Source: Amarolinea aalborgensis (GTDB lineage: Bacteria > Chloroflexota > Anaerolineae > SSC4 > Amarolineaceae). From it: a stretch of 64,000 nucleotides of DNA. Shown here in pieces: positions 16,178 to 24,807 of the stretch (its first letter is position 1; each line of letters begins with the position of its first letter). The position numbers and the translations under genes are program-made. Below the pieces are notes generated by a model. The model did no database searches. It saw only the letters and a list, made by a program, of their open reading frames with translations, and was not told the DNA's origin. The DNA lies in contig NZ_UETR01000006.1 in assembly GCF_900491745.1 (NCBI RefSeq), forward strand, positions 248,001 to 312,000, in the 5' to 3' direction.

Positions 16178-16969
16178 TCAGAGCTCACGCCCCAGCACCG
16201 CGCGATCGAGCGGCGCCAGGCGCGCCAGCATGTCGAGCGGCATTTGCTCGCCCAGACGCTGGGTGAATAGCTCTTGCCAGATGTATTCGCGCGCCACAAA
16301 CACCAGGTGGGGATTGGTTGTCCACGCGGCGCTGGTCGCCTCCGTGGTGCCGCCAATCAATGCAGTCTGCCGATCGGCCACCACGATGACGATGCCGCGA
16401 CCGACGCGGTGCACCTCGGTTTCGGCCCTGGGGTGATGACGCACCTCACCCGCTTCCAGTGTACTGTCCCCAAACAACAGTGTGTGCACCTCGACGCCGC
16501 GCAGATGTGCGGCGATCAGCGCGCCCCGCAGGGCGGCCAGCGTGCGGTCGTGCAGACCCACGTAGAGCTCGGTCGCCGCCGCATTCATCATCGCCTGCGC
16601 CCGCTGTACGATCTGCTCATCGCCCACGATATTCCAGATTTGGGCCGGTGGGGCTGGGACCGCCAGCGCCGCCAGGTCCGTGACCAGGCCCTCGACGGTG
16701 GTCTCGAACTGGCGACGCATCTGCGCCACCAGCTCATGCGGCGGCAATGGGGCATAGCGCACCCCCTTGGAATCTTCGGGCAAGGTGAGAATGGCGCCGC
16801 GCTGCGCCAGGCGGCCGAGCGCTTCATAGACCATGCTGCGCGGCACCCCTGATGCTTTGCCTAGTTGATAGCCGGTGGCGGCATTGTTTTGCAGCAGCGC
16901 CAGGTAGACACGCGCCTCGTACTCGGTAAACCCCAAGGCGCACAGTTGACGCAGAAGACGTTCGTTCAT
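16178..16969 (-). CDS. TrmB-family transcriptional regulator
   Basis: 263 residues. Residues 8-75 are a winged helix of the TrmB type (LGFTEYEARVYLALLQN, then GVPRSMVYEALGRLAQRG), and residues 110-260 form the PLD-like effector domain seen in bacterial TrmB proteins (VGLHDRTLAALRGAL, HPRAETEVHRVG). It stands first in an operon with a VIT-type transporter, so a metal-responsive role is plausible but unproven. A perfect 10-bp inverted repeat sits across the predicted transcription start just upstream of its ATG, consistent with autorepression. The effector is unknown; many TrmB proteins sense sugars. Confidence 0.85.
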   Translation of the reverse strand: MNERLLRQLCALGFTEYEARVYLALLQNNAATGYQLGKASGVPRSMVYEALGRLAQRGAILTLPEDSKGVRYAPLPPHELVAQMRRQFETTVEGLVTDLAALAVPAPPAQIWNIVGDEQIVQRAQAMMNAAATELYVGLHDRTLAALRGALIAAHLRGVEVHTLLFGDSTLEAGEVRHHPRAETEVHRVGRGIVIVVADRQTALIGGTTEATSAAWTTNPHLVFVAREYIWQELFTQRLGEQMPLDMLARLAPLDRAVLGREL

Positions 16970-16979
16970 TAACTCACTC

Positions 16980-17007
16980 GATAGTAGTTCATAATCAAAC
17001 TACTATC
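16980..17007 (-). promoter_or_regulatory. Perfect palindromic operator of the TrmB/VIT operon
   Basis: GATAGTAGTT (16980-16989) and AACTACTATC (16998-17007) are exact reverse complements separated by 8 bases. The palindrome directly abuts the -10 box of the minus-strand promoter (17008-17013) and covers the expected start point. A protein bound here would block RNA polymerase. Confidence 0.8.
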
Positions 17008-17036
17008 AGTATCGCACACGCTAAGCGAATTGTCAA
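17008..17036 (-). promoter_or_regulatory. Promoter of the TrmB/VIT operon
   Basis: On the minus strand: TTGACA (17036-17031), 17-base spacer, GATACT (17013-17008). It is back to back with the promoter of the plus-strand nuclease gene. Confidence 0.65.
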
Positions 17037-17039
17037 CTG

Positions 17040-17068
17040 TTGGCAATCCAGGCAATTGGTAGTAAAAT
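17040..17068 (+). promoter_or_regulatory. Promoter of the secreted nuclease gene
   Basis: TTGGCA at 17040-17045, 17-base spacer, TAAAAT at 17063-17068; the GTG start is about 80 bases on. Its -35 box lies only 3 bases from the -35 box of the divergent regulator promoter. Confidence 0.6.
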
Positions 17069-17148
17069 AGAAACACCCCTGGCATGATAGTCCCCCTTCA
17101 TTGTCCTGCAAAGCAGCAACGTAGCAGCTTGAGAGAAAGGAACCGACC

Positions 17149-20130
17149 GTGCAACCCAGAGCCTTCACACCGCGTGGACGCCGCACCATCAGTGGGAGCG
17201 CCTTGCTTCTACTCAGCGTTCTTGTCGCCAGCCTATTGATTCTTGCCTCCACCATTCTGGCTTTTGCCAGCGCCAACACCGATGCTCCTAACGCCAATGA
17301 CATACGCATCAGCCAGGTGTACGGGGGCGGCGGTGCTACATCTGGCTCACCCTCCTACAAGTGCGACTATATCGAGCTATTCAATGCCGGCACGACCGCT
17401 GTATCACTTAATGGCTGGTCTGTGCAGTATGGATCGGCTACGGGAACGGGCAACTGGCTCGTGGATACCTTAGCCCTGACGCTAACAGTCCAACCCAATA
17501 AGTACGTCCTGATTCAAGAGGGCTGTGGCACCCTCGGCGCCGATCTGCCACCTGTGGATGATACCGGTGCTCTCAGCATGAGCGCGACCAACGGGAAAGT
17601 GGCATTAGTCAACAACACCACGGCCTTAAATGGAGCTTGCCCCAGCGCAGGTATTGTGGATAAGGTGGGCTACGGCAGTGCCAATTGCTATGAAGGGTCT
17701 GCTGCGGCGCCCGTCCTGAGCAACACCACCGCGGCCTTGCGCGGCAACGGCGGCTGCACCGACACAGATAACAACAGCGCTGACTTCACCGCCGGTACGC
17801 CCAGTCCACGCAACAGCGGTTCCCCGACCAACTCCTGCGGGCCGGACACGACACCGCCCACCGTACTCAGCACGATCCCCATCAGTAACGCCACCAATGT
17901 GCTGCTCAACAGCACGGTGCAGGTCACGTTCAGCGAGCCTGTGAGCAACGTGACTACCAGCACACTCACCGTGGTCAGCGCGGGCGGCCCCGTGACCGGC
18001 GCGATCAGCGGCACAGGCGCCAACCGCACCTTCACGCCGAGCGCCTTGCTGGCGCCAACCACGCTCTACACCGCCACCCTCACCACCGGCATCACGGACC
18101 TGTCCAACAATGCCCTGGCGAGCAACTACGTCTGGAGCTTTACCACCGGCAGCGTCTCCGTCTGCGGCGCGTCGGCCACGCTCATCAGCGCCATCCAGGG
18201 CAGCGGCGCGGCCAGTCCCCTGGTCGGAACGACGCAGACCATCGAAGGCGTCGTCAAGGGCGATTTCCAGTCTACGACGACCGAATTGAGCGGCTTCTTC
18301 GTGCAGGAAGAGGACAGCGAGAGCGACGGCAATCCAGCCACCTCCGAGGGCATCTTCGTCTACGACAACGGCTTTGGCGTGGATGTCAGCGTTGGTCAGG
18401 TCGTACGCGTGACTGGAACCGTGGCTGAGTTCAATAATCTGACGGAGTTGAACCTCATTAGCGCCGTGAGCCCTTGTCCAGGCAGTCCCACGGCCACGCC
18501 GAGCATCGTCACCCTACCGGTCAGCAGCCCGAGCGACTTGGAACAGTACGAAGGAATGGCCATTCAACTGCCCGCTGCGTTGTATGTGACCGAACATTAC
18601 GACCTGGGACGCTATGGCCAGGTGGCTCTTTCCGTCAGCGATCGCTTGTACCAGCCGACCGCGCTGGTGCTGCCCGGCGGCCCTGGCAGCCCACGCGATC
18701 TTCTGCAGAACTTGAATGACCGCAGTCGCATTTGGCTGGATGATGGCAACCTGCAACAGAATCGCGACCCCATTGTCTACCCGCCGCCGGCTTTGAGTGC
18801 GTCCAACACGCTGCGCACAGGCGATACGGTAACCGGGTTGACCGGAGTCCTGTTCTATTATGCAGCGCAGTACATGATTGAACCGGTTGCGCCGGTCAGC
18901 GTTACGCACAGCAACCCGCGCACGGCGGCGCCGTCTGCCGTGGGCGGCAACGTGAGCGTAGCCAGCTTCAACGTGTTGAACTACTTCAACGGCGACGGCT
19001 TGGGCGGCGGCTTCCCCACCCCGCGCGGCGCCAACACGCTGGCGGAGTTCAACCGCCAGCGCGCGAAGACGATCAGCGCCATTGTGGGCCTGAACGCCGA
19101 TGTCATCGGTTTGATGGAGTTGGAGAATGACGGCTACGGCGCCACCAGCGCCATTCAGGACCTGGTCAACGGGCTGAACGCCGCGACCGCGCCCGGCACC
19201 TTTGCCTTCATCAATCCTGGCGGCTCCACTTTTGGCGGCGACGAGATCACGGTTGGGATCATCTATCGCCCTGCGAAAGCTACGCCTGTCGGCGCAGCGG
19301 TCACCCTAAACACGGGCGCTTTCGATCAAAGCCCGGCCGTACGGCGTAACCGCCAGCCGATGGTGCAGACTTTTGCCGATACCACGTTCGGCGAGAAGTT
19401 CACTGTAGTCGTCAATCACCTCAAGTCCAAAGGCTCTGCCTGCGATACCGCGGCCGGCGTCTTCCCGCCTGACCCGGACACGGGCGACGGCCAGGGTAAC
19501 TGCAACATCACGCGCACAATGGCCGCTAATGAGCTGACCGCCTGGCTTGGCACTGACCCCACTGGCAGCGGCGATCGGGACTTCATCATCATCGGCGACT
19601 TGAACTCGTACACGAAGGAAGATCCGATCACAGCCATCAAGAGCGCCGGCTACGTCAACCTGGTTGAGAACACCATCGGCGTCCATGCCTACTCCTACGT
19701 CTTCGACGGGCAGAGCGGCTATCTCGACCATGCGCTGGCTTCGGCGCCCATGGCGGCCACGATCGCAGGCGTCGCCGAGTGGCATATCAACGCGGACGAG
19801 CCGCGTTCCCTCGACTACAACGTCGAGTTCAAATCGCCTGGCCAGGTCATCAGCCTTTACGCCCCCGACGCCTATCGCTCATCGGACCATGACCCAGTGT
19901 TGGTGGGCATCAAGGCTTGCGCCTGGTATGACACCAACTGCAGCTGCGGCGGCGCCAGCAACGTGGCTGATATCATTTTCACGGCCAACGACTGGGGCAA
20001 GACCAGCGGCTTTGCGCCTCGCAACGACGTAGCCGGCGGCGGCGGATCGTATCCTTCGCCTGACGGCATGGTCAACATCCTGGATGTGCAGGCGGTTGCC
20101 GGGCGCTTCGCCGGCGCAACCTGTCCGTAA
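17149..20130 (+). CDS. ExeM/NucH-type extracellular endonuclease, multidomain
   Basis: 993 residues from GTG 17149 (AAGGA 9 bases upstream). Order: signal peptide (about 14-42); lamin-tail domain (about 50-155, DIRISQVYGGGG, CDYIELFNAG); Ig-like Big_5 domain (about 238-335, PPTVLSTIPISNA); OB-fold (about 340-480, GTTQTIEGVVKGDF, GFFVQEED); endonuclease/exonuclease/phosphatase domain (about 600-925) with ASFNVLNYF, LMELEND, IIGDLNSY and SSDHDPV as metal and catalytic motifs; C-terminal dockerin-like tail (about 935-993). Relatives degrade extracellular DNA in biofilms or for phosphate. The tail closely resembles that of the Kelch protein at 40697-42532. It is probably surface-bound or secreted. 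Confidence 0.88.
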   Translation: MQPRAFTPRGRRTISGSALLLLSVLVASLLILASTILAFASANTDAPNANDIRISQVYGGGGATSGSPSYKCDYIELFNAGTTAVSLNGWSVQYGSATGTGNWLVDTLALTLTVQPNKYVLIQEGCGTLGADLPPVDDTGALSMSATNGKVALVNNTTALNGACPSAGIVDKVGYGSANCYEGSAAAPVLSNTTAALRGNGGCTDTDNNSADFTAGTPSPRNSGSPTNSCGPDTTPPTVLSTIPISNATNVLLNSTVQVTFSEPVSNVTTSTLTVVSAGGPVTGAISGTGANRTFTPSALLAPTTLYTATLTTGITDLSNNALASNYVWSFTTGSVSVCGASATLISAIQGSGAASPLVGTTQTIEGVVKGDFQSTTTELSGFFVQEEDSESDGNPATSEGIFVYDNGFGVDVSVGQVVRVTGTVAEFNNLTELNLISAVSPCPGSPTATPSIVTLPVSSPSDLEQYEGMAIQLPAALYVTEHYDLGRYGQVALSVSDRLYQPTALVLPGGPGSPRDLLQNLNDRSRIWLDDGNLQQNRDPIVYPPPALSASNTLRTGDTVTGLTGVLFYYAAQYMIEPVAPVSVTHSNPRTAAPSAVGGNVSVASFNVLNYFNGDGLGGGFPTPRGANTLAEFNRQRAKTISAIVGLNADVIGLMELENDGYGATSAIQDLVNGLNAATAPGTFAFINPGGSTFGGDEITVGIIYRPAKATPVGAAVTLNTGAFDQSPAVRRNRQPMVQTFADTTFGEKFTVVVNHLKSKGSACDTAAGVFPPDPDTGDGQGNCNITRTMAANELTAWLGTDPTGSGDRDFIIIGDLNSYTKEDPITAIKSAGYVNLVENTIGVHAYSYVFDGQSGYLDHALASAPMAATIAGVAEWHINADEPRSLDYNVEFKSPGQVISLYAPDAYRSSDHDPVLVGIKACAWYDTNCSCGGASNVADIIFTANDWGKTSGFAPRNDVAGGGGSYPSPDGMVNILDVQAVAGRFAGATCP

Positions 20131-20424
20131 GATAGAACAGGGGGGCGGTGTTCAGAGAGTCCTGAACACTGCCCCTTTCGTTTCCCCAGTACTCAGCCCC
20201 AGATTTGTTCCTATCCACGAAAGGCCAGACCCCGTCGCATCCGACGGGTGGTGATTCACCTGCCGCAGCGCTTGTTATTGACATTTTTGCCATAAAAAAT
20301 TTCATCCTATTGACAAAATTACTAGTTTGCTGGTAGATCGGTCTATTGTGCCTGGCGCACTGTCTGCGGACACGCTGGCGCACCTCCTGGAAATCGAGGT
20401 CATGATGGGAGGTCAGGAGTCACG
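20131..20424 (+). other. Intergenic region with terminator and A+T-rich patch
   Basis: After a terminator at 20141-20177, an A+T-rich patch (about 20270-20330) holds two TTGACA hexamers; the second (near 20313) is followed after 18 bases by TAGATC, a possible weak promoter for the next gene. No coding frame is convincing here. Confidence 0.35.
20141..20177 (+). terminator. Terminator after the secreted nuclease gene
   Basis: GGGGCGGTGTTCAG pairs with CTGAACACTGCCCC (one G-T type mismatch), loop AGAGTC, followed by TTTCGTTT. The CGGTGTTCAG core recurs in the terminator at 27264-27310. Confidence 0.75.
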
Positions 20425-20775
20425 ATGAACCCGGAAGATCATGCCCATGCTGCTTTGGCCAAAATGTTTGCCATCGCCAAAGCCCAATTCGGCAGCGCGG
20501 TCAAGAGCCAATGGTTTTACGTTGGTGATGGTTGTCCCGGCTGCGGACGCGCCGTCGGCGCCGTGAAGTACAAGGGCGAAGACACGTTGTCGCTCAATGC
20601 TTTCATTTATCGCCCGCGCGGTGTGTTGATCGGCTACCTGTTGTGCGAACGTTGCGCCAGGCAGATGCTGGCCGCGGGCCAACGCAAGCCCGCCGTCCAA
20701 ACGCCGCTGCACGCCACGATCGAGCAGACGCTCATCCAGGCTTATCAGCGCTACCTCGGCTCGCTGGACGCCTGA
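20425..20775 (+). CDS. Small zinc-ribbon-like protein, unknown
   Basis: 116 residues, ATG 20425 with GGAG 6 bases upstream. Two Cys pairs, GCPGCGR (about 36-42) and LCERCARQM (about 73-81), could make a treble-clef or zinc ribbon. The stretch between them (YKGEDTLSLNAFIYRPRG) is predicted beta. The C-terminal 35 residues are helical. I do not know the family. It has no signal peptide, so it should be cytoplasmic. It stands alone between the nuclease and the aroE homologue. Confidence 0.6.
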   Translation: MNPEDHAHAALAKMFAIAKAQFGSAVKSQWFYVGDGCPGCGRAVGAVKYKGEDTLSLNAFIYRPRGVLIGYLLCERCARQMLAAGQRKPAVQTPLHATIEQTLIQAYQRYLGSLDA

Positions 20776-20942
20776 TCGGACGCCGCCGAGTCCTCTGGTC
20801 GCCTATGGCCAGCGCAGCTCGGCTGCAGCGACGGTCCTGATCGCTGCGCAGTCGGGGGTCAACTCAACCTGCCCACGATGAGGCAGTGAGCGAGACAATG
20901 GCCGCGCGCTGGAGAACTCCCGTAACGCAAGGAGAGGACTCA

Positions 20943-21809
20943 ATGAGCTACCAGGTCCCGTCTTACCAGGCCAAGTTGGTCGGCGTCTTTGGCTGCCCCG
21001 TGGCTGAGAACCCGACGATTGTGATGCAGGAGGCCGCGTTTCGTGCGCTTGGCCTTCATTGGCGCTACCTGAACATCGAGGTGCGCGCCGAACAACTGGC
21101 CGACGCGATGCGCGGGCTGCGCGCGTTCAACATGGCAGGCATCAACCTGACCATCCCGCATAAGGTGACCGTCCTCCCATACCTGGATGGTCTCTCGGCC
21201 GAGGCCGCGCTGATCGGCGCGGTCAACACGGTGGTGCGCGAGGGTGAGCGGCTGATCGGTCACAACACCGATGGCAAGGGCTTTGTGCGCTCGGTGCAGG
21301 AGGACGCCGGCATCCATCCGTCTGGGCAGCGCGTCGTCTTCCTGGGCGCAGGGGGCGCCGCGCGGGCGATGGCGGTCGAGATGGCGCTGGCTGGCGCCGC
21401 GTCCATCACGATTGTCAACCGCACGGCCGACCGCGGCCAGCCGCTGGTGGACCTGCTGCGCCGTCAGACCCCGGCGCAGGCCGAATTCGCTCTGTGGGAC
21501 GGCCCCTTCGTCGTTCCGGCTGAGACAGATATCCTGGTCAACGCCACCTCAATTGGTTTGTTCCCGCGCGTAGAGGACGCGCCCGCGGTGGCCCTGGACA
21601 GCATCCGCCCTGGGCTGCTGGTCTGCGACGTCATTCCGAACCCGCCCAAGACGGCCTTTCTGGCCGCAGCCGCTGCGCGCGGCGCGCGCACGCTCGATGG
21701 CCTGGGCATGCTGGTAAACCAGGGCGCGATTGCCTTCCGCCTGTGGACCGGCCGCGACGCGCCGCTGGCGGTGATGCGTCAGGCGCTGGAGGAGGTCTTC
21801 AGCGCGTGA
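20943..21809 (+). CDS. aroE: Shikimate dehydrogenase-like protein without the SxS motif
   Basis: 288 residues from ATG 20943, with AAGGAGAGG about 7 bases upstream. AroE makes shikimate from 3-dehydroshikimate with NADPH. Present: INLTIPHK with catalytic Lys74, GAVNTV (about 92-97), HNTDGKGF with catalytic Asp110, Rossmann loop FLGAGGAARA (about 133-142), NADP-type NRTAD and LVNQGAIAF near the end. Missing: the HSxSP shikimate-clamp serines; the matching stretch reads FGCPVAENPTIVMQE (16-30). The paralogue YdiB and the amino-shikimate enzymes keep serines there, so this may be a distinct subfamily with another substrate. It appears monocistronic, away from other aro genes. Confidence 0.8.
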   Translation: MSYQVPSYQAKLVGVFGCPVAENPTIVMQEAAFRALGLHWRYLNIEVRAEQLADAMRGLRAFNMAGINLTIPHKVTVLPYLDGLSAEAALIGAVNTVVREGERLIGHNTDGKGFVRSVQEDAGIHPSGQRVVFLGAGGAARAMAVEMALAGAASITIVNRTADRGQPLVDLLRRQTPAQAEFALWDGPFVVPAETDILVNATSIGLFPRVEDAPAVALDSIRPGLLVCDVIPNPPKTAFLAAAAARGARTLDGLGMLVNQGAIAFRLWTGRDAPLAVMRQALEEVFSA

Positions 21810-21820
21810 GTCGGCTGTGA

Positions 21821-23065
21821 CTATGAGGCGGTCATGTGCGCGCCTGCGATGGACGCGGCAATGAACGCGGCATCGTCGCCCACACCCATCAGCAGGCCGG
21901 ACTTCTGTGTGTGCAACCAGGGCAAACCCATGAAATAGAGGCCAGGGTAGGCAGTGACGCCGCGCTGCTGCACCGGAAAGCCATCGGTGTCGGTCACCGG
22001 CAGCTTGACCAGGCCAAAGTCGAAGCTGTAGCCTGCAGCCCAAATGACCGAACCGATGCCGGCCTGCTGCACGTCCATCTCGGTGATCTGCGGCTGCGCG
22101 AAGCCGTCCCGCAGCACAGGCCGCTGCTCCGCCGGCGCGTCCAACCTGCAGCGGGCAATATAGCCGTCAATCAGGGCCAGCAGCTGCGCTTCGATCTGAT
22201 CGGTCTTGGCGAGGCTGGCGTGCAGGTCGGCGGCCAGGCCCAACTGGCCCTCCTCAATCCCGCGCAAATGCCCCAGCAAGGTCATGCCATCGGCCGCAAA
22301 CTGGTGCAGGTTGAGGTCGTGGCCGCCGCTGGCGCCGGAGAGCTGGGGATTGGCCGCAAAGCGGGCCGCGGGCGATGGCAGCATGTCGGGCGTGCGGTCG
22401 AAGAAGCCAGCCAGGGTCAGCCACTGGTAGGTGTCCTTGCCCCGATAGCGCCGCGGCGCGCGCCCCCCCGTGCCCACGCACAGAAACACCCGACGACCGG
22501 CCTTGAGCAGCTCCTCCGCGATCTGGCAGCCCGACTGACCACTGCCCACAACGAGCACCGCGCCAGGGGGCAGGTTGGCTGGATTACGATAGGACGCCGA
22601 GGGCAATTGCAGCACGTCCGCCGGCAATCCCGCTGCAAAGGCCGGAATCTTGGCGCGCTGAAAAAGGCCGGTCGCCAGGACGACGTTGTTCGCTCGGTAT
22701 TCCCCATCAGCCGTGCGCACGCGGTAGCCAGGCCGGTCAGCCAGCAGTTCCACGGCCGTGACATCCACGCCGAAGATCACCGGCAGGCGGTTGGCATCCA
22801 CATAGCGCTCGAAGGTAGAGACTATTTCGTCGCGCGGCATGAAGCCGTCGGGATCATCGCCGGCGTACTCTGCGCCCGGCAGCCTGAACGACCAATTGGG
22901 CGTCACCAGGGTAAAGCTGTCCCAGCGCTGGCGCCAGGCGTGACCAGGCCGATCGGCCTTTTCCAGCACAACGTGCTCCCGGCCATGCTGCTTGAGCCAA
23001 TAGCTGGTTGCCAGCCCGGCCTGCCCGCCGCCGACGATCACGGTCTCTATGTTTTCAACAGGCAT
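21821..23065 (-). CDS. Flavin-dependent monooxygenase/oxidoreductase (FMO/CzcO-like)
   Basis: 414 residues. The FAD-binding GGGQAGLATSYWL motif (about 12-24), the internal LATGLF (about 130), an NADPH-binding GSGQSGCQIAEELL (about 176-189), and a C-terminal VIWAAGYSFDF with GLPW and LLMGVGDDAAFIA show a two-dinucleotide-binding flavoprotein of the CzcO/FMO type. Such enzymes oxygenate small organic nucleophiles. It ends convergent to aroE with an 11-base gap. A six-TM protein gene lies 18 bases upstream on the same strand, so the two may be co-transcribed. The substrate is unknown. Confidence 0.87.
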   Translation of the reverse strand: MPVENIETVIVGGGQAGLATSYWLKQHGREHVVLEKADRPGHAWRQRWDSFTLVTPNWSFRLPGAEYAGDDPDGFMPRDEIVSTFERYVDANRLPVIFGVDVTAVELLADRPGYRVRTADGEYRANNVVLATGLFQRAKIPAFAAGLPADVLQLPSASYRNPANLPPGAVLVVGSGQSGCQIAEELLKAGRRVFLCVGTGGRAPRRYRGKDTYQWLTLAGFFDRTPDMLPSPAARFAANPQLSGASGGHDLNLHQFAADGMTLLGHLRGIEEGQLGLAADLHASLAKTDQIEAQLLALIDGYIARCRLDAPAEQRPVLRDGFAQPQITEMDVQQAGIGSVIWAAGYSFDFGLVKLPVTDTDGFPVQQRGVTAYPGLYFMGLPWLHTQKSGLLMGVGDDAAFIAASIAGAHMTAS

Positions 23066-23083
23066 ACACTCTCCTCTGCTAGG

Positions 23084-23683
23084 CTAATCGAAGCGCTTCC
23101 CGACGCTGGCAAAGAGCAGCGCGAACACGGCCAGCGCCAGCGCGCCAAGAACAAACCCCCACTTGACCTGCATGACGCCAGCGACTGTGATCAGAAGCCC
23201 CGCCGCGGCCAACAGGGCCGCGGGCAGGGCCTGCCGCGTACGGCGGTAGAAACCGATCGCCAGCAATCCAAAGCCAAGGCAGAACCCCAGCGTCGGCAAG
23301 AAAGCCAGGGCCATTAAGTTCGAACTGCGCCCCACGAGGGCTAACACCGGCGCGACTTGGTCAGCAGGTTCAGTCCGCACCAGGTCAAGGGTGAGCAATT
23401 GTAGCATAGCCACCGCATAATCGGCAATGAGCGCAAAGACCGAGAGGAGAGCGCCGAAAAATGTCGTCAGCTCGTTGCCGACGCGCACGAAAGTGTAGAG
23501 GTCGCCTAGCCAGAGTACAAGGAAGGTGAACGCCACTGCGATCACCTGGTGGCCCAATGCCCAGGCCGCGCCATGTGCTTGAACAATGGCCGTGCGGGTC
23601 GCGGGGTCAGCGCTTCCGCCTGGCAGGATGATTTCGGCCAACAGAAACAAGGCCGGGCCGATCAGCAGTAAGGCTCGTTGCAT
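23084..23683 (-). CDS. Six-transmembrane protein, unknown
   Basis: 199 residues with about six hydrophobic helices (about 5-20, 43-62, 76-100, 118-138, 150-170, 178-195). The stretch LGHQVIAVAFTFLVLWLGD and RTIVQAHGAAWA resemble DUF4386-like membrane proteins, but I am not certain of the family. The gene lies just upstream of the flavin monooxygenase on the same strand, and a short transcriptional unit with it is likely. No catalytic motif is visible. Confidence 0.6.
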   Translation of the reverse strand: MQRALLLIGPALFLLAEIILPGGSADPATRTAIVQAHGAAWALGHQVIAVAFTFLVLWLGDLYTFVRVGNELTTFFGALLSVFALIADYAVAMLQLLTLDLVRTEPADQVAPVLALVGRSSNLMALAFLPTLGFCLGFGLLAIGFYRRTRQALPAALLAAAGLLITVAGVMQVKWGFVLGALALAVFALLFASVGKRFD

Positions 23684-23782
23684 GATGATGTCTCCCAGAG
23701 GAATAGCGTGACAACGGCGATCATGGTTTCTCCCGGATCATCGGTCAATCACCGTATACTCCTGATGCCGACTGCAAGCGAT

Positions 23783-24067
23783 TCACGGCGCCACGTCAAC
23801 GATCTCGCCGTCGTGCCATTCCGGGTCTGCGAGCATTAGGGCCCGGAATTCCTGGAAACGCTGATGCTGCTCTGGGCTGTTGGCATTGGTCCAGTAGGCC
23901 TCTTTGCTCTCGAAGACTGCTACCAGGAAAACCTCTCCGGGGTCGGCGTCCATCTGGTAAATGTAGCGCGCGAGCTGACCAGGCGCAGTGGCGATACGCC
24001 GATTGAGGGCTGTCAGTTCCTCCAGCCTGGATGGGTCAATCTTGACCCGTGCGATAGTGCCGTACAT
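23783..24067 (-). CDS. Small dimeric alpha+beta barrel-type protein
   Basis: 94 residues from ATG 24067, chosen because GGAG lies 5 bases upstream; the frame extends 9 codons further. MYGTIARVKIDPSRLEEL, then YIYQMDADPGEVFLVAVFESKEAY, is the ferredoxin-like beta-alpha-beta pattern of ABM/EthD-like small oxygenase folds. No catalytic residue can be named. It is one of several small alpha+beta barrel or NTF2-like genes in this minus-strand run, which suggests a shared pathway for a small hydrophobic compound. Confidence 0.65.
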   Translation of the reverse strand: MYGTIARVKIDPSRLEELTALNRRIATAPGQLARYIYQMDADPGEVFLVAVFESKEAYWTNANSPEQHQRFQEFRALMLADPEWHDGEIVDVAP

Positions 24068-24105
24068 GACATCTCCATTATTTGAGGGTAACAAGTCTTT
24101 GTTGC

Positions 24106-24750
24106 TCAGCCGCCCTGCGTGCCCAAACCGACTTGGCTCAGTCTCGGCTCAGGGGCCACGCCGCGGCGCAGCAGCACCCCCAGCCACAGGTACCAGGCTG
24201 GGTTGATGATGAAACCGGTGACGGCCGCGGGCAGCAGCACCAGGGGACTGGAGGGCGTCAAGACGATCAGCCGGCCCAGGTAGACGATGATCAACAGCGC
24301 GCCCAGCGTCAAGGTCAGCGTGGTGAAGCCGCGGCCAAAGCGCGGACTGCCGCGCATGAGCAGACCAGCCAGCAGCACAGCCAGGCCAGCCACGCCAAAG
24401 GTCAGCATGCCCCGCGGGTCAATGGGATTGGGCAGATTGGCCAGGGCGCCGCTCAGCTCACCGGGCGCGTGGATGGCATTGGCCAGGTCGTAACCGCCGT
24501 GTATCGCGGCGCCGAGCGCGCTGACCGCACCCAGGATCAGGCCTAACGTCGCGGATGGCGCATCCACCGGCGCCAGGTGCTGAAAGAGGCCCACGAGCGC
24601 TGCCAGCGAAAGCAGGCCGCCCAGGAGCAGGCAGAGCGCGCTCAGCAGACCGTTTTGAAGGACGACAAACGAAATCGAATAGAGCAGGCCAACGATCGCG
24701 GCCGAGATGGCCGCCAGGCTGGCGTAACGATCAAAGGGTGTTGTTTTCAT
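24106..24750 (-). CDS. Membrane protein with six to seven helices, unknown
   Basis: 214 residues, almost entirely hydrophobic: helices at about 12-32, 36-56, 68-88, 114-130, 140-162 and 165-195. IHGGYDLANAIH and NPAWYLWLGVLLRRG are features I associate with uncharacterised actinobacterial and Chloroflexota DUF4386-like or DoxX-like membrane proteins; I cannot place it firmly. It follows in the same direction as the ABM-like genes. No motif suggests transport or catalysis. Confidence 0.6.
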   Translation of the reverse strand: MKTTPFDRYASLAAISAAIVGLLYSISFVVLQNGLLSALCLLLGGLLSLAALVGLFQHLAPVDAPSATLGLILGAVSALGAAIHGGYDLANAIHAPGELSGALANLPNPIDPRGMLTFGVAGLAVLLAGLLMRGSPRFGRGFTTLTLTLGALLIIVYLGRLIVLTPSSPLVLLPAAVTGFIINPAWYLWLGVLLRRGVAPEPRLSQVGLGTQGG

Positions 24751-24807
24751 CAGATGCCCCGTGCTGAGTCAATGGAGCGGCGACCGCCAGCTTATTTCTT
24801 TTCCAGG

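Noticed and set aside
21836..23317. 493-codon plus-strand open frame
   Set aside because: It runs antisense through the flavin monooxygenase and into the next gene; Gln/Arg/His-rich, no family features.
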